A stretch of DNA of 7,902 nt from assembly GCA_005880175.1 (NCBI GenBank), contig VBJR01000111.1, forward strand, positions 29,956-37,857, read 5' to 3'. Source of the stretch: Chloroflexota bacterium. Its GTDB lineage: Bacteria; Chloroflexota; Dormibacteria; Dormibacterales; Dormibacteraceae. The notes under the pieces were generated by a model, which was not told the DNA's origin, made no database searches, and saw nothing but the letters and a program-made list of their open reading frames with translations. Positions 1 to 6,606 of the stretch are shown here, piece by piece; within the stretch, counting starts at the first letter, position 1, and each line of letters starts with the position of its first letter. Position numbers and translations under genes: made by a program.

Positions 1-418
1 ACGCCGCCGTGTCGGCGGCCAGGATGAAGTCGCAGCACAGCGCCAGGTCCATGCCGAAGCCGGCGGCGGGGCCGTTGACCGCGGCGATCGTGACCTTGTC
101 GAGGTCGTGCACCGCCGTCGCGAGCCGCTCGGTGTGCCGGATGCGCCGCCAGCCGTCGATCGCGAGGCGGCCGGGCGGGACGGCCAGGCGCTCCCGCATC
201 GCCGACACGTCGCCCCCGGCGCAGAACGCGCTGCCCTCGCCCGTCAGGACGACCGCGCGGACCGCGTCGTCGCCGGCGATGGCCGCGAACGCCGCGATCA
301 GGTGGTCGCGCAGCGCGTCGTCGATCGCGTTCCGCACCCGCGGCCGGGACAGCCGCACCTCGACGACGGCGCCCCGGCGCGTGAGGCGGAGGTCCTCGAA
401 GCCCGCCATCGCGCTCAC
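1..418 (-). CDS. Enoyl-CoA hydratase/isomerase family protein (N-terminal half, runs off left edge)
   Basis: This crotonase-fold enzyme probably hydrates or isomerises an enoyl-CoA ester in the cytoplasm. The 139 visible residues include the early RP..RNAI segment (about 25-32), FCAGGD (65-70), which forms part of the CoA-thioester oxyanion hole, and NGPAAGFG followed by LALCCD (115-130), the second oxyanion-hole strand. The usual family length is about 260 residues. The glutamates that catalyse hydration lie beyond the edge, so hydratase, isomerase and other crotonase activities cannot be told apart. I chose the GTG at 418 because it overlaps the dhaL stop as GTGA (415-418), like the other junctions here; an in-frame ATG at 409 is the alternative. 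It is the last visible gene of the leftward operon and implies that the pathway passes through a CoA ester. The family is clear; the substrate is unknown. Confidence 0.9.
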   Translation of the reverse strand, partial: MSAMAGFEDLRLTRRGAVVEVRLSRPRVRNAIDDALRDHLIAAFAAIAGDDAVRAVVLTGEGSAFCAGGDVSAMRERLAVPPGRLAIDGWRRIRHTERLATAVHDLDKVTIAAVNGPAAGFGMDLALCCDFILAADTAA

Positions 419-1053
419 GTCGCGGCCCCCCTGCCGGCGGCGAAGCCGGCCGCCGCCTCCAGCACGATCGCCACCAGCCGGGCGCCGGCGTCCTCGTGTC
501 CGGCCGAGCGCTCGGCCAGCCAGCCGGCGCGCCCGTGCCTGGGCACCATGTCCACGGTCGCCCGGGCGCCGGCGTCGGCGGCGGCCGCCGCGGCCGCCAG
601 GCCCGCCTCCAGCGACCCCCGCCGCTCGGCCTCGGCCGAGGCCGCAGCCACCGCGGGGACCAGCGCGTCGAGCATCGTCTTCGAGCCCGGCTCCGCCCCG
701 CCCCGCTCCGCGATGCCCGCGCGGCCGGCGTCGAGCAGCGCGCGGACCGAGGCCGCGTCGGGCGCCGCCCCGATCTCGCCCGCCGCGCGGGCGGCCCGCA
801 GCAGCGCGGTCGCCACCAGCGTCCCGCTCGTGGACGGCGCCTCCCGGGCCAGCGTGGCGCCGCACGTCCGCAGCACCTCCGCCGGGCCCTTGTCCGCCAG
901 CGCGGGCAGCACCTGGAGCACGGCGCGGGCGCCCCGGCTCAGCGTGACCCCCAGGTCGCCGTCCCCGGCCCGCCCGTCCAGCTCGTTGAGCTGGCCGGCG
1001 CGGGCGACGACCTCCAGGGCAACCGCCTCGATGCCCGCCGTGAGCTCGCTCAC
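415..1053 (-). CDS. dhaL: Dihydroxyacetone kinase subunit DhaL (nucleotide-binding subunit)
   Basis: DhaL carries the nucleotide-Mg site that phosphorylates the ketose held by DhaK. The 212-residue product has the usual length. ELDGRAGDGDLG near the N terminus holds Asp26, Asp31 and Asp33, matching the three Mg-binding aspartates of the family. Further family blocks follow: STSGTL, AEPGSKTMLDALVPAV, and near the C terminus HGRAGWLAERSAGHEDAGA. The start is the GTG at 1053, which overlaps the dhaK stop as GTGA (1050-1053); an upstream extension of the frame lies inside dhaK and is discarded. No clear Shine-Dalgarno precedes it, so coupling to dhaK translation is likely. In the PTS-dependent enzyme a third subunit, DhaM, rephosphorylates DhaL-bound ADP. 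No DhaM is present here, so it is either encoded elsewhere or the pair uses ATP directly. Confidence 0.92.
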   Translation of the reverse strand: MSELTAGIEAVALEVVARAGQLNELDGRAGDGDLGVTLSRGARAVLQVLPALADKGPAEVLRTCGATLAREAPSTSGTLVATALLRAARAAGEIGAAPDAASVRALLDAGRAGIAERGGAEPGSKTMLDALVPAVAAASAEAERRGSLEAGLAAAAAAADAGARATVDMVPRHGRAGWLAERSAGHEDAGARLVAIVLEAAAGFAAGRGAAT

Positions 1054-2048
1054 CGCCGGACGAAGAACGGTGACGCGGCCGGGGCGTCCATCAGCCGGAC
1101 CAGCTCGTCGTCGAGCCGGAGCAGGGAGATCGAGGCGCCGGCCATCTCCAGCGACGTCGCGTACTCGCCGACCCAGGCCCGCCGGACCGCCAGGCCGGCC
1201 TGGCCGAGCCGCGCCGACGCCCGCCGGAACAGGAGGTACAGCTCCTCGACCGGCGTCGCGCCCAGGCCGTTGACGAGGACGTCCACCCGGTCGCCGCGGT
1301 CGTGCGGGAGGTCGGCGAGCAGCGCGTCCAGGAGGTGGTCGGCCACCCGGTCCGCGGTCTCCAGCGGGCCCCGCCGGACGCCCGGCTCGCCGTGGATGCC
1401 CATGCCGATCTCCATCTCCCCCTCGGGCAGCTCGAACGTCGGGCGCCCGGCCGACGGGACCGTGCAGGGCGCGAGCGCGACGCCCATGCTGCGCACGCTG
1501 GCGGCCGCCCGCTCGGTCGCCGCGCGGACCTCGTCGAGGTCGGCCCCCTCCTCGGCCCGGGCGCCCGCGACCTTGTAGAGGAAGAAGATGCCGGCGATGC
1601 CGCGGCGGCGCGCCTCCTCCCCCTTCGGCGCCGAGGCCACGTCGTCGGCGCCGAGCACGGTCGCCACCCGGATCCCCTCCGCCTCGGCCAGCTCCGCGGC
1701 GAGCCCGAAGTTCATCACGTCGCCGCCGTAGTTGCCGTACAGCTGGAGCACGCCGCGCCCGCCGTCCACCGCCCGCATCGTCGCCAGCATCTGGTCCGAG
1801 CTCGGCGACGCGAACACGTCGCCGATCGCGGCGCCGTCGGCCAGGCCGCGGCCGACGTAGCCCATGAAGACGGGCAGGTGCCCCGAGCCGCCGCCGGTCG
1901 CGATCCCCACCTTGTCCCGCACGGGCGCGTCCGCCCGGACGATGGCGCGCGGGTCCTCGGCCCGTCGCAGCTCGTCCGGGTGGGCGGCCAGGATGCCCTC
2001 CAGCAGCTCGTCCACGAAGTCGTCCGGGCGGTTGATCAGCTTCTGCAT
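1050..2048 (-). CDS. dhaK: Dihydroxyacetone kinase subunit DhaK (substrate-binding subunit)
   Basis: DhaK binds dihydroxyacetone or a similar short ketose covalently and presents it to DhaL for phosphorylation. The 332 residues match the family length. GGGSGH is at 52-57, with His57 matching the active-site His of E. coli DhaK; NYGGDVMNF is at 106-114, with Asp110 as the likely catalytic acid; GIHGEPG is at 217-223, with His219 matching the His that forms the hemiaminal with substrate. After His57 the protein reads LP where E. coli has EP, and Gly108 replaces the Thr of NYTGD. These changes near the pocket could suit a different ketose, such as a C4 sugar (inference). The ATG at 2048 is preceded by GGAG at good spacing and shares an A with the stop of a small upstream ORF (TGATG). 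It lies in one operon with dhaL. Confidence 0.94.
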   Translation of the reverse strand: MQKLINRPDDFVDELLEGILAAHPDELRRAEDPRAIVRADAPVRDKVGIATGGGSGHLPVFMGYVGRGLADGAAIGDVFASPSSDQMLATMRAVDGGRGVLQLYGNYGGDVMNFGLAAELAEAEGIRVATVLGADDVASAPKGEEARRRGIAGIFFLYKVAGARAEEGADLDEVRAATERAAASVRSMGVALAPCTVPSAGRPTFELPEGEMEIGMGIHGEPGVRRGPLETADRVADHLLDALLADLPHDRGDRVDVLVNGLGATPVEELYLLFRRASARLGQAGLAVRRAWVGEYATSLEMAGASISLLRLDDELVRLMDAPAASPFFVRR

Positions 2049-2149
2049 CAGCGGTTCTCCAGCACGGCCGCCCTGGCGGCACGGAATTCCTCGGCGGTCA
2101 GGTGGCCGCCCGCCGCTCCGGTGACGATGGCGACGCGCCGCCCGGGCAA
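2048..2149 (-). CDS. Possible 33-residue microprotein upstream of dhaK
   Basis: The 107 bases between the Rieske gene and dhaK contain an ORF with a TTG start at 2149, a purine-rich GAGGGG just upstream, and a stop overlapping the dhaK start as TGATG. The product begins MPGRRVAIVTGAAGG and ends HLTAEEFRAARAAVLENR. The second half resembles the G-x-LT-x-EEF-x-x-x-K/R-x-x-L pattern of SHOCT-type short C-terminal domains. The first half recalls the start of an SDR nucleotide-binding motif but lacks its last glycine. It may be a real coupled microprotein, a remnant of a deleted gene, or simply an open stretch of high-GC DNA. The start-stop overlap and filling of the gap favour translation; the short length and TTG start weaken the case. 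No function is assigned. Confidence 0.35.
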   Translation of the reverse strand: MPGRRVAIVTGAAGGHLTAEEFRAARAAVLENR

Positions 2150-2156
2150 CGACCCC

Positions 2157-2504
2157 TCAGACCTCGACGAGGACGTCGTCCCCGCGCTGGACGACGCGGT
2201 AGGCCTTGACGCGCCTGTGCTCCGGGTCGTGCAGCGCGCGCCCCGTGGTGATGTCGATCTCCCAGCCGTGGCGGGGGCAGCGCAGGACCTCGCCGTCGCG
2301 GCCGTAGCGATACTCCCCCACCTCCGACTCCACGTTCGTCCCGGTGAGCACCCCCATCGACAGATTGGCGCCGTGGTGCGGGCAGACGTCACGCAGCGCG
2401 AAGAAGTCGTCGCCGCGGCGGCAGAGCACGATGCGGACGCGCCCCACGTCGAACGCGCGCTTCTCGCCCGGGGCCAGCTCGTCCCGCTTGCACAGGAAGG
2501 TCAT
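2157..2504 (-). CDS. Rieske [2Fe-2S] protein, ferredoxin type
   Basis: This small soluble electron carrier has 115 residues, the size of a stand-alone Rieske ferredoxin. It has a two-part cluster-binding motif: Cys41-Pro-His43 followed by HGA, then Cys76-Pro-Arg-His79 followed by GWEID. These residues would hold the 2Fe-2S cluster with two Cys and two His. The gap between the two parts is 32 residues, against about 17 in dioxygenase ferredoxins such as BphF, with an acidic insert (TNVESEVGEYRYGRDGE, 56-72) as an extended loop. There is no signal peptide or membrane segment. The ATG at 2504 overlaps the stop of amidohydrolase A as ATGA (2501-2504), so the two are co-translated. No oxygenase or ferredoxin reductase lies in the window, so its partner is unknown; it could serve an enzyme encoded nearby. 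Confidence 0.92.
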   Translation of the reverse strand: MTFLCKRDELAPGEKRAFDVGRVRIVLCRRGDDFFALRDVCPHHGANLSMGVLTGTNVESEVGEYRYGRDGEVLRCPRHGWEIDITTGRALHDPEHRRVKAYRVVQRGDDVLVEV

Positions 2505-3586
2505 TCCGCCGGGAGCCCGTAGAAGTCGCGCGCGTTCTCCCACAGGATCTTGCGCCGCAGGGTCGCGGGCAGCACCGCGGGCAGCGCGGGCCCGGGAGCG
2601 TCGAAGTCCCAGTGCGGGTAGTCGGTGGCGAACAGGAGCAGCTCGTCGCTGCCCAGCATGTCGATGATCTGCAGGAGCTGCTTCGGGTCCGGCGGCTCCT
2701 CCATCGGCTGGGTCCCGAAGCGGACGTGGTCGCGGATGTAGTCGCTGGGCGGCCGCCTGAGCCACGGGACCTCGCGCCGGAGCGCGCCCCAGGACTGGTC
2801 CAGCTTCCACATGAGGCCGGGCACCCACGAGAAGCCGCCCTCCAGGAGGACGACCTTGAGCTCGGGGAACCGGGCGAACACGCCGTTGCACACCAGGCTC
2901 ATCAGCCCCGCCTGGAACTGCAGGCCGTACACGCCGCGGAGCTCCATGTACGTGGTCGGCCAGCCGTTCACGCTGGCGGCGCCGAGCAGGCCGGCCGGCG
3001 GCGAGACGTGGAAGGCGATGCGGAGGCCGTTGCGGACCGCCGCCTCCCAGATCGGGTAGAACTTCTCGTCGCCCCACGGCAGCTGCGGCGGCGGCATCGG
3101 CAGGTTGACCTGGACGATGCTCGGGTGCCCGCCGACCCGGTCGATCTCCCGGGCCGCCAGCCGCGGCTCCTGCGCCGCGACCGCCACCGAGCCCTTGAAC
3201 CGGGTGTCCACCGCGAGCCAGCGCTCGATCAGCCAGTCGTTGTACGCGGCGGCGAGGGCGGCCGCGAACTTGCCCTGCGGCATCGCCGTGAACTGGTGGA
3301 CGTACGTCCCGACGAGCATCGCCGCCTCGATCCCGTACGCGTCCAGCAGCTGCTCGCGCACCCGCTCCGGGAACATGTCGTCGCTCGTGCCGTCGGGGTG
3401 GATCACGTCGAGCCGGGTGCCGCCCTGCGGGTGCAGGTACGGGTGCTTGGCCGGGAGCCGGCCCAGGCTGTCGCGGTTGAAGTACATCAGCCACTCGCTG
3501 GGCAGGTACGGCTTCAGCTCGGTGATGGAGCGCATCCCCTCGTGCACGTCGCAGTCAGCGATGGGCTGCCGCGCCTTCTCGATCAC
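2501..3586 (-). CDS. Amidohydrolase-2 family metal-dependent hydrolase/decarboxylase, paralog A
   Basis: This protein has a TIM-barrel fold of the amidohydrolase-2 family, which includes ACMSD-like and o-hydroxybenzoate decarboxylases and several hydrolases. The 361 residues contain DCDVHEG near the N terminus (Asp13, His15), YNDWLIE (115-121), RIAFHV with His193 as the probable second metal ligand, and ATDYPHWDFD with Asp322 as the C-terminal Asp. At LLEGGFSW (247-254), Glu249 stands where ACMSD-type enzymes have the His of an HGG motif, so the metal site may differ. The GTG start at 3586 is the only sensible one, because the divergent promoter lies immediately upstream; a TACCAT -10 box at 3598-3593 would put transcription initiation on or beside this GTG, giving a leaderless mRNA. 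It is the first gene of the leftward operon. C-C bond cleavage or decarboxylation and C-N/C-O hydrolysis are both possible. The family is secure, the reaction is not. Confidence 0.92.
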   Translation of the reverse strand: MIEKARQPIADCDVHEGMRSITELKPYLPSEWLMYFNRDSLGRLPAKHPYLHPQGGTRLDVIHPDGTSDDMFPERVREQLLDAYGIEAAMLVGTYVHQFTAMPQGKFAAALAAAYNDWLIERWLAVDTRFKGSVAVAAQEPRLAAREIDRVGGHPSIVQVNLPMPPPQLPWGDEKFYPIWEAAVRNGLRIAFHVSPPAGLLGAASVNGWPTTYMELRGVYGLQFQAGLMSLVCNGVFARFPELKVVLLEGGFSWVPGLMWKLDQSWGALRREVPWLRRPPSDYIRDHVRFGTQPMEEPPDPKQLLQIIDMLGSDELLLFATDYPHWDFDAPGPALPAVLPATLRRKILWENARDFYGLPAE

Positions 3587-3589
3587 AGT

Positions 3590-3608
3590 AATATGGTACT
3601 ACGATATT
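3590..3608. promoter_or_regulatory. Divergent promoter with 19-bp palindromic operator
   Basis: The sequence AATATGGTACTACGATATT is an inverted repeat centred on C3599; eight of nine arm positions pair. Its core fits T-N-G-T-N3-A-C-N-A (TGGTACTACGA, 3594-3604), the pattern recognised by many FadR-subfamily GntR repressors. It fills nearly all of the 20 bp between amidohydrolase A and the SDR. The element also holds -10-like hexamers: TACCAT on the minus strand (3598-3593), and TATGGT (3592-3597) or TACGAT (3600-3605) on the plus strand. A protein bound here would block both promoters. No clear -35 was identified. The regulator family is inferred from the site alone, and no regulator gene is in the window. 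Confidence 0.55.
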
Positions 3609-4314
3609 GGCGAATGAGGAGCGGCGGCCAGAGCGGCCCGTGGCGGTGGTCACCGGCGGCGCCGGCGGCATCGGCGCCGCGGTCGCGCGGCGGCTGGGCG
3701 ACGGCGGCGCCGCCGTCCACGTGTTCGACGTCGCCGAGCCGCCCGGCGCGGTGCGCGCCCACCGCGTGGACGTCAGCGACGAGCGCCAGGTCCGGCGCGC
3801 GCTGGCGGACGTGGGCCGGATCGACGTCCTGGTCAACGTGGCCGGGATCCACGGCGGGAAGGCGTCGTGCTGGGAGGTCGAGGACGGCCGCTTCGAGCGC
3901 GTGCTCGCCGTCAACCTGAACGGCACGTACTACACGTGCCGCGCCGCTCTGCCCGGCATGGTCGAGCGCGGCTGGGGCCGGGTCGTCAACGTCTCGTCGA
4001 TCTCCGCCCGCGACGGCGCCGCCGGCAGCTCCGCGTACGCCGCCTCCAAGGCCGCGGTGATCGGGCTGACGCGGGCGATCGCCAGGGAGGTGGCGACCGC
4101 GGGAGTCCTCGTGAACTGCGTCGCGCCCGGGGCGATCGACACGCCGATGATGGCGGCGTCGGGGAACGCGGAGCAGGCCGTCGCGCGGACCCCGATGGGC
4201 CGGCTGGGACGGCCCGAGGAGGTGGCCGCCCTGGTCGCCTGGCTCTGCTCCGGCGAGTGCTCGTTCGCGACCGGCGCGCTGTTCGACGTCAGCGGGGGCC
4301 GGGCGCCCTGGTGA
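3607..4314 (+). CDS. Short-chain dehydrogenase/reductase (SDR), FabG-like
   Basis: This protein probably carries out NAD(H)-linked oxidation of an alcohol or reduction of a ketone. The 235 residues form a complete classical SDR. TGGAGGIG (16-23) is the nucleotide-binding motif, and Asp41 at the end of the second strand favours NAD(H). NVAG (77-80) replaces the usual NNAG. Asn103, Ser131, Tyr144 and Lys148 (YAASK) form the catalytic tetrad, and PGAIDTPM follows. The start is uncertain. TTG 3607 gives an 11-residue lead and would be leaderless from the TATGGT box; GTG 3640 would begin directly at AVVTGG and suits the TACGAT box. The GAGGAG at 3616-3621 is 18 bases from GTG 3640, too far for a good ribosome site. 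The stop overlaps the cyclase start as GTGA (4311-4314). Confidence 0.93.
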   Translation: MANEERRPERPVAVVTGGAGGIGAAVARRLGDGGAAVHVFDVAEPPGAVRAHRVDVSDERQVRRALADVGRIDVLVNVAGIHGGKASCWEVEDGRFERVLAVNLNGTYYTCRAALPGMVERGWGRVVNVSSISARDGAAGSSAYAASKAAVIGLTRAIAREVATAGVLVNCVAPGAIDTPMMAASGNAEQAVARTPMGRLGRPEEVAALVAWLCSGECSFATGALFDVSGGRAPW

Positions 4315-5192
4315 GCGGCGCCTGGAATCGCTGGGGCCCGGACGACGAGCTCGGCGCGGCCAACCTGCTCACGCCCGAGCACGTCCTGGCGGCGCTGCGC
4401 ATCCCCCGCACCGGGCGCGTCTACCCGCTCGCGCAGCCGATCCGGACGACGGGGACGCCCCGCTCCGACACCGGGACGGCGGTGCACCTGCTGGCCCAGG
4501 ACGCGGGCGACTACGCGACCGGGCAGGTGGCGCCGATCGGCGACGGCCAGTCGGTGGCCACGGACTACCTGTTCCTGCGCATCCACGGCACGGCCACGCA
4601 CATCGACGCGCTGGGCCACGTGTGGTCGGGCCAGTCGCTGTACAACGGCCACCCCGCCTCGACGATGGGCAGCCGCGGCCTCCTCCGGTGCGGCATCGAC
4701 AAGCTGCCCGGGATCGTGACGCGCGGCGTCCTGCTGGACGTCGCCGGCTGGCAGGGCAAGCGACACCTCGACCCGAGCCACGAGATCACCGTCGAGGAGC
4801 TGACCGGCTGCGCCGAGAGCGAGGGCGTGGAGGTCCGGCGCGGCGACGCGGTCCTCCTGCGGACCGGCTTCAACGCGATGTACGCCGAGGACCCGGAGCG
4901 CTACATCTGGGAGTTCGCGGGCATCGGCCTGGAGGGCGCGCGCTGGCTGGCCGACCGCGACGTCGTGCTCGTCGGCAGCGACACCCTCGGCGTGGAGGTC
5001 CGGCGCCGGGAGGCCGCCTGGGAGCTGCCGGTCCACCTGCACCTGCTGCACCGGCACGGGATCTACCTGGTCGAGCTGCTGGACCTGGACCGGCTCGCGG
5101 CCGACGCCGTCCACGAGTTCCTGTTCCTGGGCGCGCCGCTGCCGCTGGCCGGTGGGACCGGCGCCCCGATCAGCCCGCTCGCGATCGGCTGA
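4311..5192 (+). CDS. Cyclase family protein (kynurenine-formamidase-like metal hydrolase)
   Basis: This is a member of the metal-dependent hydrolase family that includes bacterial kynurenine formamidase and isatin hydrolase. Members usually hydrolyse amides or lactams. The 293 residues contain LRIHGTATHIDALGHVW, in which His97, Asp99 and His103 form the H-x-D-x3-H metal site typical of the family; His92 precedes it. VLLRTGF and VGSDTLGVE follow, and LPVHLHLLHRHGIYLVE supplies the conserved C-terminal His and Glu. The N-terminal NRWGPDDELGAANLL block is characteristic of longer members of this family, which run near 300 residues. The GTG at 4311 overlaps the SDR stop by 4 bases, so the two genes form a coupled operon. 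The last 23 bases overlap the end of the convergent GMC gene. The neighbouring genes do not suggest tryptophan breakdown, so another ring or ester substrate is likely (inference). Confidence 0.9.
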   Translation: MSGAWNRWGPDDELGAANLLTPEHVLAALRIPRTGRVYPLAQPIRTTGTPRSDTGTAVHLLAQDAGDYATGQVAPIGDGQSVATDYLFLRIHGTATHIDALGHVWSGQSLYNGHPASTMGSRGLLRCGIDKLPGIVTRGVLLDVAGWQGKRHLDPSHEITVEELTGCAESEGVEVRRGDAVLLRTGFNAMYAEDPERYIWEFAGIGLEGARWLADRDVVLVGSDTLGVEVRRREAAWELPVHLHLLHRHGIYLVELLDLDRLAADAVHEFLFLGAPLPLAGGTGAPISPLAIG

Positions 5193-6606
5193 GCGCCGCC
5201 GCGATCCGCTCCGCGACGACCATCGTCGTCGCGTTGGTGTGGGCGCGGACCGGGCTCGGGAACACGGAGGCGTCGGCGACGCTGACGTTGTCGAGGCCGC
5301 GGACCGCGCCGGCCGGGTCCACGACGGCGTCCGGGTCCGACGCCGGGCCCATCCGGCACGTGCCCGGGGGTGCTGCGAGCTGCGGACGGTGGCGAGCATC
5401 CAGCGCGCGAGCTCCGCGTCGCCGGCCGCCGGGCGGCCGCGTCGCGCCAGCAGGCCCGCGAGCGGCGGCTGCCGCGCCAGCTCCTCGGCCAGCCGCACCC
5501 CGTCGCGCAGGCGGCGCCGGTCCGCCTCCTCGGCGAGGAACCGGAACTCGATCGCGGGCGGGACCGGCGGGTCCGGCGAGCGCAGGGTGACCGCGCCCCG
5601 GCTGGCCGGGTGGTACACGCCGGGCACGATCGCTAGCACCGGCCCCGGGGTCGCGCCGGCGTCCCGCCCCATCAGCCGGTTGCGCACGGTCACCTTCATG
5701 TCGCTGCGCTGCCCGGAACCGGCCGCCGTGTACGTGAGGACAGCCTGCAGCAGGGGCGCCCGCGGCGCCGGCTCGGGTGAGCCCGGCGCCATCGGCCACC
5801 AGAGGTCGACGACCTGGTGGTCGAACAGGTGGCGCCCGACGGCGGGAACGTCCAGGAAGGGCGCGACGCCGGCCCCGCGCAGCTCGTCGGCTGGCCCGAC
5901 GCCGGACAGCAGCAACAGGTGCGGCGTCCCGAACGCCCCGGCACAGAGCACGTACCGGTCGGCCGCGACGACGTCGTCTCCGCCGGGCCCCGCGACCTCC
6001 AGCCCGGTCGCCCGGCGGCCGCGGAGGAGCAGGCGCCGCGCGTGCGTCAGGGCCCGGATCTCCAGGTTGGGCCGCTCCCGGGCGGGGGCCAGGTACGTGA
6101 CCGCGGTGCTCAGCCGCAGGCCGCCGACGTTGTTGAACGGGATCGGCGCGATCCCCGCCGGGTCAGGCCCGTTGGCGTCCGCGCACTCCCGGAAGCCGAG
6201 GCCGCGGGCGGCCTCGTGGAACGCCGCCTGGGCGGGCAGCCACCGCGCGCGTGCATAGCGCCGCACCGGCGTCGGGCCGTCGCGCCCGTGCCAGTGGTCG
6301 TCGAAGGCGCAGGAAGACCTGCCCGTTGACGGCGCCGCTCCCGCCGACGACCTTTCCCCGGGCGACCGGCCGGAGCTCCTGCGCCCGGGTGAACCGGCCC
6401 TCGAGGTCCCACAGGTGCGTCGCCGGGATCACGTCGCCCTCGGCCTGCCCGAACCGGAGCTCGGGCGGCAGGTCCTCGAGCCGCGGGTAGTCGGGGCCCG
6501 CCTCGATCACGACGACGTGGCGCCCGGGGTCCTCGCTCAGGCGGGCGGCGACGATGGCGCCGGCCGTCCCGGCGCCGACGACGGCGACGTCGTAGAGGCG
6601 GCTCAG
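5170..6606 (-). pseudogene. GMC-family FAD oxidoreductase, broken by a deletion and two frame changes
   Basis: The intact family oxidises alcohols using FAD (choline dehydrogenase, glucose oxidase relatives). The N-terminal part (6606 to about 6307) reads YDVAVVGAGTAGA, the FAD GxGxxG motif, then VVIEAG and GKVVGGSGAVNGQVFLR. The frame then shifts at about 6303-6309 to FDDHWHGRDGPTPVRRYAR. Intact relatives have roughly 35-40 residues between these blocks, so a piece is missing as well as the frame. The middle runs through PFNNVGG and LCAGAFGTPHLLLLSGVG to SSQHP, and one base is lost in the C/G run at 5363-5370. The original frame then resumes with GTCRMGPASDP and HTNATTMVVAERIA. The only start joined to amidohydrolase B is CTG (6606), overlapping its stop as CTGA; no ATG, GTG or TTG lies nearby. 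The rest is well conserved, so the damage is recent or includes sequencing/assembly errors. It is downstream of, and co-oriented with, amidohydrolase B. Confidence 0.85.

Noticed and set aside
9..947. Long open frames rich in Arg, Pro and Ala on the plus strand across 9-2522
   Set aside because: They lie antisense to ECH, DhaL and DhaK, have low-complexity composition and no family motifs; they are shadows of GC-rich coding DNA.
1054..2082. Upstream extension of the dhaL frame to 2082
   Set aside because: The extension is an alternative frame of dhaK with no recognisable motifs; the GTG at 1053 gives a normal-length DhaL and a GTGA overlap.
3614..3919. ATG at 3614 preceding a plus-strand frame through the SDR
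   Set aside because: The frame gives a low-complexity product, whereas the frame from TTG 3607 or GTG 3640 encodes a complete SDR with all catalytic residues.
5163..5200. Rho-independent terminator between the convergent cyclase and GMC genes
   Set aside because: No stem-loop followed by a T run is present; the sequence is coding on both strands.
3930..5366. Minus-strand open frame that continues the GMC middle segment through the cyclase and SDR region
   Set aside because: Beyond 5366 this frame loses all GMC similarity and is antisense to the cyclase and SDR; the GMC C terminus resumes in another frame.
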